A stretch of 64,000 nt of DNA from Stomoxys calcitrans (taxonomy: Eukaryota; Arthropoda; Insecta; Diptera; Muscidae), in contig NC_081553.1 in the NCBI RefSeq assembly GCF_963082655.1, positions 127,873,736-127,937,735 on the forward strand. Reading direction: 5' to 3'. How positions within the stretch are numbered: the stretch's first letter is position 1; every line of letters starts with the position of its first letter. The notes beneath the pieces are model-generated. The model had not been told where the DNA came from. It saw nothing but the letters and a program-made list of their open reading frames with translations, and did not search any database. The translations under genes and the position numbers were made by a program. This document shows positions 53,984 to 64,000 of this stretch, piece by piece.

Positions 53984-56312
53984 CTAGCTGGGCAGGGCCC
54001 GCTCCGCTGCGCCTACTTTCACTCTCTTATTTTATCTGAGCTCTATACGGTCATGACACGAACTAAGTCCTGTTTGGGGTGCTAGTACAGCCTTTCAGAT
54101 ATTTCGCGCCAATGTAGGTGCTCTTCTTCCAAATACCTTTAATTGGAGCGTTATATTGCTATGATCGGTAAATATGTCCGGTATGGGGGTGAGACTGATC
54201 CCCATGTATCAGATTCGTGCTCTGGTCTCAAATACCTTTCATTTAAGTTCCATGTTGTCATTATTTCATTTGGTTGGTGACTTTGGAGGTGGTGCGGTCC
54301 CCTAGATATCCCAACCTAAATAAGGATACAAATTTCTGATTTAAGTTATTATAAACAAACTAAATTTCGCTTAAATCGCCCCACCCATCTCCGAGACTGG
54401 CCCATTAAAGTTTGGATGTTAGATCTACTTCATTTTCTTGGGTTTGGTGGTGGATTGGAGTAGCCTAACTCTTTGCCCGAAAGTGGATATCAGATTCATA
54501 CTCCACTCCCAAAAACCACATTGGAGCTCTCTCAAATTTCTTTAATTTGAGCCCCAATTGCCATTGGCCTCAAAATTGGATATCAAATTTGTTTTCCACT
54601 ATTAAATACCTATTATTTATCGCCATAGTAGACAACCATGACCGGTTTGAAGGGAGTTTAGAGGCGGACCCTGAAGTAATATCAGCATCGTGCTAGAGCA
54701 CAATTTTGTTTGAGCCCCATAATGTCAAGCATTTTGAAGGAAGGCTATCAAAATATTGAGGGCTATGGGTCTCGTTCAGATTCATACTAATTAATTTTTT
54801 TGTATTGGTTTTCTGCATTAAAAATTATATATCAAAGCGACCACATGGGATATCACATTCTTAAAGATCCGGAGGTCCTCCCGTGTCCATCCCAATTGGA
54901 GGGTAAAAAGTGTACTCTACTTCCAAAGACCTTTTATTTCTGTCCTTTCTATCCTGATCGACCTTCATATATTATTTCATATTAGTTTGAGAGTTTGGCG
55001 TAGCATTAAATGTGAGGAGAGATTCGCTCCCTCGACGCTAAACGCTAAGAACCAAACGACAATTTATTTAAGTCTTTTATTGTCGCGATCGACGGTAGGA
55101 CGTGACCCAGATACTTGAATCCTTATACCAACACTAAATGCGAAATATATTGTCATAGACCTTTCTTTTAACTGACATATTCTATTATCCCGATCGAACT
55201 ACACGTCCTACTGAAGGGTATTTAGTCGGTGGGCCGGTCCCAGACTCTGCACTAATTGTGCATGCCAGATTCGTAGTCAAGTCCAAAGACCTTTCATTCA
55301 ATACCTATTTTGTGACGTTGGATATTTATGCCCGTTTTGAGGGTTTTTGGGTTTGGGGAGGCCCCGTAGACACCTTGAACCAAATTCTTATAGCAGATGT
55401 GTACTTAGCTTCCAAATATCTTATGTTTGATACTTCTATTGTCTCAATCGGTAAATATGTCATGTTGAGCTGTTTTGGGTGGTGGGGAGATGGGAAGGTG
55501 CCTCAGACACCGAGGAATAATTTTTTAAATCAGCATTGGACTCTACCTTTAAATAGCTTTCATTTGATATTCATATTGTCCCAATCGGCAAATTTATCCT
55601 GCTGGGGGGTTTTGGGGGTGGGGAGGGCCCTCAGACACCAAAAAATACATTTTTGTGCCAGATTTGTATTCTATTTATAAATACCTTTCATTTGATACCC
55701 ATATTGCTCAAAACGGTTAAAGTGTGGGTGGTGTTTTTGGGGGTCGGGGGCCCCCGACACTTAGGGTAACATTTTAATGCCCAGTTCGTACTCTACTCTT
55801 AAATAACTTTCATTTAATACCCATATTGCCCAAATCAGTGAAAGTGTCCTCTTGGGGCTTTTTTAGGTGGGGGACCCCTCCGAAAATTAAGAGTGAAATT
55901 TTTATACCAAATTCTACTCTTAAATACCTTTCATTTCATACACATATTGTTCCAATCGGTACACATGTCCGTTCGGGTGGGTTTTGGGATGGGGGACGCC
56001 CCAGGTTATTTGACCCCAAAATTTTTTATCAATTTCGTGTTTTTAAGATACCATAAGGTGGCATACAACTTTTCGCTTATATCGGTGCACGCATCTCCGA
56101 GTTCTGGCGTTTTTGAAAATCGGGGCATGGGGGAGGGTCCGCCCTCCGCCCTTCGGATATCAAAATATGTAGTACCCTTTTTTTACGGAGGGCCCAAACT
56201 CTACCATCTGTGAAAATTTCATCAAAATCGGTTCAGCCATTTTTGCGTCTATGCGGAACAGACAAACAAACTAACAAACAAAGCGCAACAATTCCATTTT
56301 TATGTAATAGAT
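53984..56312 (-). mobile_element. HEL-T (Helitron-like) copy, longest in window, with ~121-bp units
   Basis: Read on the minus strand, the 5' block near 56312-56200 has TTTTGATGAAATTTTCACAG and AATGGCTGAACCGAT. Many units contain CTCTACT.TTAAATACCTTT and CATTTGATACCCATATTG on the plus strand. Landmarks at about 55679, 55800 and 55921 are some 121 bp apart. Units are separated by G-rich runs (for example GGTCGGGGGCCCCCGACAC). The 3' end reads AGCGGAGCGGGCCCTGCCCA followed by GCTAG and then T. No Rep/helicase is present. Confidence 0.68.
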
Positions 56313-56320
56313 GTATGTAT

Positions 56321-56635
56321 GGAGGCCACTGCAGAGCAGAGGTTAGCATGTCCGCCTATGACGCTAAACGCCTGGGTTCCAAACCTGGCGAGACCATCGG
56401 AAAAAAATTTTTAGCGGAGGTTTCCCCTCCCAATGCTGGCATATTTGTGAGATACTATGCCATGAAAAAACTTCTCTCCAAAGAGATGTCGCACTACGGC
56501 ACGCCGTCCGGACTCGGCTATAAAAAGGAGGGTCCTTGTCATTGAGCTTAAACTTGAATCGGTGCAGTCCGATGTGAGAAGTTACTCCTATTCCTTAGTG
56601 GAATGTTCATGTTGCATTTACATATTTACGAACGT
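56321..56635 (+). mobile_element. SINE copy
   Basis: The head GGAGGCCACTGCAGAGCAGA retains a near A box, and GGGTTCCAAACCTGGCGAGA is a mutated B box. The body has GGTTTCCCCTCCCAATGCTG, AAAAAACTTCTCTCCAAAGA, CTATAAAAAGGAGGGTCCTT and GTGGAATGTTCATG. It follows the 5' end of HEL-T closely. Confidence 0.78.
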
Positions 56636-56739
56636 TATAATAGTTTCATAGACTACAATTTCAAGGAATGATGTAAAAAGTACTATCTCATCCCATGGTG
56701 GAGAATATGATTAAGGTGTTTTGCAATTTTAAATATCTA

Positions 56740-56945
56740 TCGTGGTTGGGTTAGCTTAGGTTTAAGTAGCAGTCTGCCATCAGACTCACTTAGACGTTTT
56801 CGTCCATTGTGATACCACAGGAACAGAAGAAGGAAGATGCCTTTTAGCTCCTACCGTTAAACCAACCAGATCGCTTTAAAAAGTCCAACAATTTGCGAAT
56901 GTTCACATCCGCAAAATCAGACAGGTTCTCAAAGAAAATATCTAT
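56740..56945 (-). mobile_element. LINE 3' end with GGTT/CCTAAC-type tail
   Basis: GGTTGGGTTAGCTTAGGTTT and CAGTCTGCCATCAGACTCAC, then ACCAGATCGCTTTAAAAAGT and CAGACAGGTTCTCAAAGAAA. In reverse it codes for a short C-terminus (FKRSGWFNGRS), equivalent to the plus-strand end at 24425-24592. A TATC microsatellite lies at about 56941-56960. Confidence 0.6.
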
Positions 56946-57401
56946 CTATCTATCTTGAATGTAGAGTTCTGTTACAGAGAACTCACAATTGTCCTCATTT
57001 GTTAAAAGTTTTCAAGTACTAAAACTTTTCAAACTCTTAATCAAATTTTTGTCAATTTTTTTGGTGATAAATAAAATTTTCATATGTTCATTATGTTTGA
57101 TAAAATTTTTTTATAAAGTGTAGTATTATTTTATTAATATGTTTAATAAAACTTTTAATAAGGTGTAGTAATATTTTATCAATATTTGATAAATATTCTT
57201 ATCAAAAATGTCTTGATGTCTTTGTTTTCCGTGTATGATATGATATCCAATTGACAAACGTGATCCATCGTGGACTCAGCCTAATATAACTTATTTTTCA
57301 CTTCAAGTCTTTCACTGGAATTCATAAAAGTCAATGCAGACTTTAAGAAGATTAATTTCGTCGATTTGCTTTATAAAACTGTCAAATACTTACTTTACTT
57401 T
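56946..57401. other. Unassigned AT-rich stretch
   Basis: Repeats of TTTGATAAA, TTTAATAAAACTTTTAATAA and GTGTAGTA.TATTTTAT give weak inverted symmetry, like an old AT-rich MITE, but no clear termini are found. Confidence 0.3.
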
Positions 57402-60200
57402 AATTGGCTACGATAGAATATTTGTTCCGCTAGCCGAACGTAGAATAGCGTTCCAACCGCCTCGATCTTCTGCGCTCATTCTAAAATCTCTGACACCAAG
57501 TTTCGAGGTGTCTCCCACAACTTGATCTTTCCATCGGGCTTTTGGTCTTCCCGGTTTGCGTGTACCACCGTGTTTGCCTTCAAAAGACCTCTTTTCTGGA
57601 GCTTCATCATCCATTCTGACAACATGACCTAGCTATCGTCGTCATACAGCTCATACAGCTCGTGGTTCATACGTCGCCTATATTCTCCGTTAACGCAAAC
57701 TGGTCCATATATTTTACAAAGAATCTTTCTCTAAAATACTCCAAGCACTGCCTCATCTGCTTTCACATGTACCCATGCTTCAGAACCATATAACAGCACG
57801 GGTAGTATCAGTGTCTTGTATAGTGTAATCTTCGTCTGTAGAGAGGTGGCCTAGTTTCTAAACTGCTTACTTAGTCCAAAGTAGCATCTGTGTGCCCGTA
57901 TTATTCTTCGCTTAATCTCAAAACCGTCATTCGTTTCGGTTACGGCGGTGCCGAGGTAGATAAAGTTACTGACTGTCTCAAAGTTGTGGTTCCCAACTTT
58001 CTCCATTTTCTTTATATGCTCGGTTGTACAAGGCTTTTTGGGAGCTGAAACCATCCATTTCGTCTTATCTCCATTTACAGCCAGACCCATTTTCACAAAC
58101 TCTCTTTCGATTCTTTCAAAGGCTGCAGTTACTACTTCCGGTGACCGACCTATGATATCGATGTCGTCGGCATAGGCGAGTAGTGTTCTCTTGTGATTAG
58201 TGTGCCATATCTATTCACATCTGCATCTCGTATAATCTTCTCCAGCAGGATGTTAAATAGATCACACGATAGACTGTCTCCTTGTCTGAAACCTCGTTTG
58301 GTATTAAATGGTTCGGAGAGATTCTTTCCTATTCTTACTGAGGAACGCGTATCCTGCAGAGTCTTATTAATTTTACAGGGATACCAAACTCAGACATGGC
58401 TTGAAATACCTTTGAAAGTAAAGGAGTATCGAAGGCGGCTTTGTAGTCAACGAAGAGATGATAGGTGTTGATTTGTCCTTCTCGGGTCTTTTCCAGGATT
58501 TGGCGCAGTGTGAGTATCTGGTCTAGGGTGGATTTACCAGGTCTAAAGCCGCATTGATAGGGCCCAATTATCTCACTGACTTGAGGTTTCAATCTTTCAC
58601 ACAGTGCGCTCGAGAGTATATTGTATGCGATAGGGAGGAGTTGGCACATTCCGCCTTGTCTCCTTTCTTGTGTACGGGACATAGTATGCTGAGGTTCCAA
58701 TCATCGGGTATGCGTTCTTCTATCCAGATTGCGCAGATAAGCTGATGCATATGCCTTATCAGCGTGTCGGCTCCGGTCTTAAATAGTTCAGCGGGTAACC
58801 CGTCGGCTCCTGCTGCCTTGTTGTTCTTCAGTCGGGCCACTGCTACTTGGACCTCATTCTGACTAGGAGGTAAACATTCTATACCATCATCATTGAATAG
58901 TTCTGCTGTACCCTCTTTGTCGCCAACGTGGAACACTACCAATTGGGTAAAATGTTCTTTCCATATCCTCAGCATGTTATCTGTGTCAGTTACCAGATTT
59001 CCTTCTTTGTGTCTGCAGGAGGATGTGCCTGCACCAAAGCCATCGGTTTGATGTTTTATTCTTTGGTAGAATTTCCGGACTGCATTCTGACTCCTGTACA
59101 TCTCAATTCGCTCACATTCACCTCTTTCCATTTCCTTTTTCTTTCTGCGGAATAGACGTTTCTCCTCTCTCCTTTTCTCCCGATACCTCTCCTTCATCTG
59201 GCGCGTTGCTACTGATTGAAGGGTTGCTCTATATGCTGCATTCTTGGCTTCAGTAGCATCTCGACACTCTTGGTCGTACCATGGGTTTCTTGGAGGAGGC
59301 TTCCGGTACCCAAGTACGGATTTCGCGGCATTTTCCATGGAGTGGGCAATTGTTTGCCACTGCGCCATTATATCATCGGAACAAGGAGTGCTTTCATCAA
59401 GCAGTTGGGTCAGTCGAGTGGAGTATGCCGCTGCCATTTGTTGTGTTTGCAGCTTTTCAATGTCCAGCTTCCGTGCAGTGTCAGATCGTACTTTCCTCGC
59501 CAACCGGGTGCGAACCTTTGCTGCAACGAGGTAATGATCCGAATCTATATTCGCTCCACGGATCGATCGTACATCTAACACGCTTGATGAATGCCTTGCA
59601 TCTATCACGCATCTGGTGCTACTAACTACCATGTTTTTTGCCGCGGCGAAATCTATCAGCCTCAACCCATTAATGGACGTTATCTCGTGGAGGCTAAACT
59701 TTCCTTCTCTATTTTCGCACTAAAATCTCCCTGAACGATTTTAATATCATGGGTGGGGCAGCGGTCATAGTCTCTCTCTAGGCGCTCATAGAAAATATCC
59801 TAGGTCTGCTCGTCTTTATCTTCCGTCGGGCCATGGGCACAAATAAGGTTGATGTTGAAGAATTTGGCTTTTATGCGGATTGTGGCTAGCCTCTCATCCA
59901 CCGGAGTAAAGCTGGCGACAAGATGTTTCAGTCTCCTACTAACCACAAATCCACAACCAAATTCGTGCCTCGTGTTATGGCAGCTATAGTATAGTTCGTC
60001 ACCGTTTGGTGTTGTAGTGACACCATTCCCAGTCCATCGCACTTCCTGTAAGGCGGTAATATAAGCCTTGTACTTCTCTAATACATCCGGACATTCCAGA
60101 TGCAGGTCCGCAAATCATGGTCCTTTTTTCGTTTGCGTGGGTCGTCAACGTTGGGGGGGTCTATTTTTACTATTCCTTTGTTTCTCATAGTAGTTCTCAG
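57402..60200 (-). mobile_element. RTE-type LINE, copy 2
   Basis: The minus strand shows endonuclease (EVRWTGNGV, FGCGFVVSRRLKHLVASFTP, KFFNINLICAHGPTEDKDEQ) and a 358-codon frame at 58589-59665 covering the linker (ARKLDIEKLQTQQMAAAYST, RYREKRREEKRLFRRKKKEM) and RT start (ARLKNNKAAGADGLPAELFK). The RT continues in another phase (GPYQCGFRPGKSTLDQILTL, YHLFVDYKAAFD) and YADDIDIIGRS is readable at about 58145-58180. The tail has RKPGRPKARWKDQVVGDTSK. Frames are shifted near 58600 and 58330, so it is inactive, but it is the fuller of the two RTE copies. Confidence 0.88.
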
Positions 60201-60367
60201 TTTTCCAATGTCAAATAAGTTTTGTGAATATGGCTATCGTACTTACAAGGCGCTGATATAGTATTTGTAGAAGTGTTGTATACGAAATGACGTTACTAGT
60301 ACAGCACTCATAATATGAGTTATATATAATTAAACTATTGTTGAACATTTTAAATATTTTGATGTAG

Positions 60368-60373
60368 TTTATT
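60368..60373 (-). terminator. AATAAA polyadenylation signal of the SDR gene
   Basis: AATAAA on the minus strand, 115 nt beyond the stop codon of the dehydrogenase gene. Spacing and position are typical for a fly 3' UTR. Confidence 0.6.
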
Positions 60374-60488
60374 TAAAAAAGACATTATAAAAGAACTTAA
60401 AGTATTTTTGTAAGTTATAGACTGTAGATACCACAAGCACGCATTTAGAACCTTACAACCTTAATTAAATGTTACCAAATATCGCTCA

Positions 60489-61446
60489 CTAGTCTAGGAT
60501 ACTGTGTTTAGGTTCGATCTTGGGATCTTGTGGAGTCAATTTGACAATTTTTGCTGATTCTTCCCAAATTTTCATGCCCTTCTCAACATCCAAGGCGGCG
60601 GGATTCAAAGATGCTTCTTTGCAATCCATGAAGTATTTTCCATTGACATTGGCCACTTCATCAGAGGTGGCCAAATAGATGGTTGTTTGGGCACCTCCCT
60701 TAGGGGTCTTGAAGAAGCTCTTGGTGATGGCCTTCATGGGTAAGTTCAATGGGAAAGGAACATTACGCCAAATACCGGAGTCAATCATACCGGGATGCAA
60801 GAAGTTAACGGTCACACCACTGCCAGCCATACGTTTGGACAATTCGCGTGCGAAGAATATATTGGCATACTTGGATACATAATACAAGTAGGCAGCTGGG
60901 AATGAGCCAATTGGGTTCAAGTTGTTCTCGTTAACTGAGGCCAAGCGATACAGTTCAGATGCAACAATAATAATACGAGATGGAGCACTCTTCCTCATTA
61001 AGTCAATGAGCAAATGGGTCAACAAGAAGGGTCCAAAGTGATTGGTGGCCATGGTCAATTCAATGCCATCGACACTGGTTTGGCCACGGAATGCCAAAGC
61101 CATACCAGCGTTGTGAATAAGAACATCGATTTTCTTTTCGGTTTTCAAAATGTCAGCAGCAAAGTCGCGAACAGATTGCAGACTACCCAAATCAAGTTTC
61201 TTCACAATCAATTTGTTGTTGCCGGTCTCTTTGGAAATTTCCTCTGTTATGAAAAAAATCAAAAAGTCATAATTAATGTATATTTAAAAGAAAATTTTGC
61301 AAAGCTAACAAACCTTTCACGGCATTGGCAGTTTCTAAATTTCGGCACGCCATGATAATGCGAGCTCCACGCTTAGCCAAATCGCGGGTGGTTTCTTTGC
61401 CAATACCACTGTTGGCACCTGTGATTAGAACGGTCTTTCCTTCCAT
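60489..61446 (-). CDS. Short-chain dehydrogenase/reductase, retinol dehydrogenase 11/12-like
   Basis: Two exons: 61446-61314 and 61243-60489, joined across a 70-bp intron (61313-61244) with GT start and AG end, phase 1. The product is 295 aa. It has the classical SDR fold signature: TGANSGIG at residues 9-16 (dinucleotide binding), HNAG at 88-91, Asn112, Ser140, and YYVSK (Tyr165, Lys169), followed by HPGM at 194-197. The basic residue in MACRN suggests NADP(H). The family reduces or oxidises retinoids and other lipophilic carbonyls, usually at the ER membrane. Members commonly have an N-terminal membrane segment, absent here. The bases just before the ATG (TTTCTATTTTTAG, then ACAAAA) look like a splice acceptor, so a further 5' exon may exist. 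The C-terminal text resembles D. melanogaster CG7675 (from memory, unverified). It is the only well-supported host gene in the window, with no stops or frame breaks. Confidence 0.92.
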
Positions 61447-61648
61447 TTTTGTCTAAAAATAGAAATAAAATGTTATTAAGTTTTCTTCTAAGGAACTGTA
61501 AAACTGATATTCCCAAAAGGGCAACGAGATTAAAAAAGCCAATGCAGGGAGGGAAATTCAACAAGTTATAAATAAGAGATTTGTAATTCGAAAAAATTAA
61601 CTCAAAAGTTAAGTAGGGCAAAAATTATTAGGTCAGATTAAAAATTAT

Positions 61649-61884
61649 TGGATTGCCCAAAAAGTAATTGCGGATTTTTCAAAAGAAAGTAAATGCATTT
61701 TTAATGAAACTTAGAATGAACTTTAATCAAATATACTTTTTTTACGCTTTTTTTCTAAAGCAAGCTAAAATTAGCAGCTGATAACTGACAGAAGAAAGAA
61801 TGCAATAACAGAGTCACAAGCTGTGAAAAAATTTGTCAACGCCGACTATATGAAAAATCCGCTATTACCTTTTGGGCAACCCAA
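61649..61884. mobile_element. mariner-type MITE, copy C (236 bp)
   Basis: Ends TTGGATTGCCCAAAAAGTAA and CCTTTTGGGCAACCCAA, with TA on both sides (61647-61648 and 61885-61886). It lies about 200 bp upstream of the SDR start codon, where it could affect promoter or 5' exon structure. Confidence 0.88.
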
Positions 61885-61949
61885 TAGATTACTTTTAAGT
61901 AAGAGATCGATAGTATGGATAGTATACAAGATAGATTTATTCTATTAGC

Positions 61950-62142
61950 GATCTATTAGTCAAAGCGGTCTCTCGATCATCCTTGTTATGTTACTAGAAG
62001 CTATAATTTTGCTGGTTTGCCAGAAGTTTGTAGAATAAAATTATGCCCTTCAACTAAATTTATTTTGTGTACATTTTTAGCAGACTCCATGTCGTGGGTT
62101 CCCAAGATTCGGCCCGGCCGAACTAGGCACGCTTTTACTTGT
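61950..62142 (+). mobile_element. DINE-like 3' end fragment, subfamily D6
   Basis: Shares TCGATCATCCTTGTTA, AGAATAAAATTATGC, GTCGTGGGTTCCCAAGATTC and the CGGCCCGGCCGAAC palindrome with 28690-28925, ending CACGCTTTTACTTGTT. Confidence 0.65.
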
Positions 62143-62520
62143 TAGATCTTGTCAAGCAAATCATGAGTCAAAACGGTTCAGTAGATCAAAAGTTATGGCC
62201 TCAGAGGGTTGGAGAAGTCAAAGGATATCCTGTGTCTCAACCTGTATTAACAGAGCAGCACTTTCTTGAAAGCCTACGTCCTCCTCTAAAAATGTCTAGA
62301 ACATTTTGTACGGCTAAGATCAACAGATAAAAAGATGTAGACTTATTTCTTATTTGTTGCCGTTGGTCCACTATGCGATCCTGCAAAGTTTTAGCCATAC
62401 CATTCTCTTAACCTTTTGACAAATTTTGGCTAAGTTTGAAATCCTTAGCAACAAACAATTCTTGCATGAATTTACTTTCTTTTGTCTTAAATTATTTTGT
62501 CCTGAACAAAGTACCAACTT
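62143..62520. other. Unassigned interval with a 55-codon open frame
   Basis: ATG at 62163 opens MSQNGSVDQKLWPQRVGEVK and ends at the TAA at 62328-62330. The composition is unremarkable, with no family resemblance and no strong context. It lies between two DINE elements, so chance is the default explanation. Confidence 0.2.
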
Positions 62521-63931
62521 TTTTATACCCGTCACCGAAAGATGAGGGTATATTCTTTTTGTCAGTCCGTTTGCAACACATCGAAATATCCATTTATAAA
62601 GTATATTATTATAAAGTATATATATTCTTGATCAGCGTAAAAATCTAAAACGATCTACCGATGTCCGTCCGTCTGTCTGTTGAAATCATGCTACAGTCTT
62701 TAAAATTAGAGATATTGAGCTGAAATTTGCACAGATTCTCTTTTTGTTCATAAACAGGTTAAATGCGAAGATGGGCTATATCGGAATATATCTTGATATA
62801 GCCCCCATATAGACCGATCAGCCGATTTAGGGTCTAAGGCCCATAAAAGCCACATTTATTATCCGATTTTGCTGAAATTTGGGACAGTGAGTTGTGTTAA
62901 GCCCTTCTACATCCCTCTTCAATTTGGTCCAGATCGCTCCAGATGAGGATATAGCCTCCATTTAAACCGATTCGCCGATTTAGGGTTTTAGGCCCCTAAA
63001 AGCCACAATTATTATCCGATTTTGCTGAAATTTGGGACTGTGAGTTGTGTTAGGTCCTTCGACATCCTTCTGCCATATGGCACAGATCGGTCCAGATTTA
63101 AATATAATTGTCATATAGACCAATCTCTCGATTTAAGGTTTAGGGCCCATAAAAGGCGAATTTATTTTTCGATGTCGCCGAAATTTGGGACAGTGAGTTA
63201 AGGTAAGCCCCTCGATATATTTTTGCAATTTGGCACAGATCGGTCCAGATTTGGATATAGCTGCCTTACAGACCGATCTCTCGATTTAAGGCATTGGGCC
63301 CATAAAAGGCGCATTTATTGTCCGATGTTGCCGAAATTTGGGACAGTGAGTTGTATTAGGCCCTTCAACATTCTTCTTCAATTTGGCTCAGATCGGTCCA
63401 GATTTGGATATAGCTGTTATATAGACCGATCTCTCGATTTAGGGTTTTGGGGCCATGAAAGGCGCTTTTATTGTTCGATTTCGCCGAAATTTGGGACAAT
63501 GAGTTATGTTCTTCGACATTTTTCTGAAACTTCGCTCAAATCGGTCCAGATTTGGATATAGCTGCCATATAGACCGATATCTCGATTTAAAGTCTTGGCC
63601 CCATAAGAGTCGCATTTATAATCCGATTTCACTGAAATTTGACACAGTGACTTATGTTAGGCTTTTCGACATCCGTGTCGTATATGGTTCAGATCGATTT
63701 ATTTTAAGATATGGCTACTAAAAAGACCAATATTTTGTTATACACAATTGAACAATGACTTGTACTTATTAGTATTTGGTCCAAATCGGAGCATATATCG
63801 ATATAGCTGCTATGGGGCATAAGGTATGCATGTTTCACCGGATTTTGACGAAAGGTGGGTTACATATATATCCGAGGTGGTGGGTATCCAAAGTTCGGCC
63901 CAACCGAACTTAACACCTTTTTCCTTGTTTA
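62521..63931 (+). mobile_element. DINE/Helentron-like element, subfamily D2, copy l: 153-bp array
   Basis: Left end TATACCCGTCACCGAAAGATG, then CAGTCCGTTTGCAACACATC, GATGTCCGTCCGTCTGTCTG. The CAGATCGG-type landmark recurs at 62930, 63083, 63236, 63389, 63537 and 63690, with steps of 153, 153, 153, 148 and 153. Units have GATTTGGATATAGCTGCC and GCCGAAATTTGGGACAGTGA. The right end is AGTTCGGCCCAACCGAACTT and CCTTTTTCCTTGTTT. Confidence 0.88.
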
Positions 63932-64000
63932 CAAATGAATTTTACTATCAATATACAAGATTAGTTTTTTGAATAAAATTATTTTTGAAATAAACTTTTA

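Noticed and set aside
61373..61621. 82-codon minus-strand frame overlapping the SDR first exon
   Set aside because: Its C-terminal part reads the SDR exon in the wrong phase; the upstream hydrophobic part is only kept as an exon candidate.

Overview
The window reads as a transposon-dense intergenic tract of a higher fly, most likely a calyptrate (muscid-like) dipteran. The reasons are repeats built like the Drosophila INE-1/DINE-1 (Helentron) group, a copia-type LTR element whose primer-binding site looks like that of Drosophila copia, fly-type RTE, RNase H-bearing and Jockey/CR1-like LINEs, and a fly-type retinol-dehydrogenase-like gene with a 70-bp GT-AG intron. Species cannot be settled from sequence alone.

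Only one host gene is well supported: a short-chain dehydrogenase/reductase on the minus strand at 60489-61446, with two visible exons, a complete active site and a downstream AATAAA. Almost all the rest is mobile DNA or its debris. Family labels used here are local: LINE-A (RT plus RNase H plus zinc knuckle), LINE-B (APE endonuclease, RT, RNase H), LINE-C (RT, CAA-rich 3' tail), LINE-D (Jockey/CR1-like), two RTE copies, DINE subfamilies D1 to D6, a canonical Helitron-like family (HEL-T), a tRNA-derived SINE, and a mariner-type MITE.

Layout. 1-5.8 kb: LINE fragments, a D1 array, two hairpins, and a foldback element hosting another D1 copy. 6.3-16.9 kb: HEL-T, LINE-D, D2 and D1 back to back, a SINE with target-site duplication, D1, D3 and LINE-A. 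18.4-26.5 kb: LINE-B, D3 with a MITE inside, D2, LINE debris, HEL-T. 28-34.5 kb: a CAGCAAA-rich foldback with D6 inside, then a HEL-T copy split by a 4174-bp copia-type element (LTRs differ at one base, 5-bp GGAAC duplication). 34.8-42.4 kb: two long D1 arrays with exact 153-bp periodicity, LINE-A, LINE-D, SINE pieces. 42.4-47.4 kb: RTE copy 1 (with a MITE whose empty site is seen in RTE copy 2) and D2. 48-57 kb: nested LINE-A/B/C, SINE and HEL-T. 57.4-60.2 kb: RTE copy 2. 60.4-61.5 kb: the SDR gene. 61.6-64 kb: MITE, D6, D2.

No autonomous element is intact: every RT or RNase H examined carries frameshifts, deletions or active-site changes. I found no CRISPR array, rRNA, genuine tRNA gene or clearly new gene system. 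The most noteworthy patterns are the exact 153-bp monomer shared by two diverged DINE subfamilies, the conserved 17-base core in their units, and junctions that let insertion order and mechanism be read directly.
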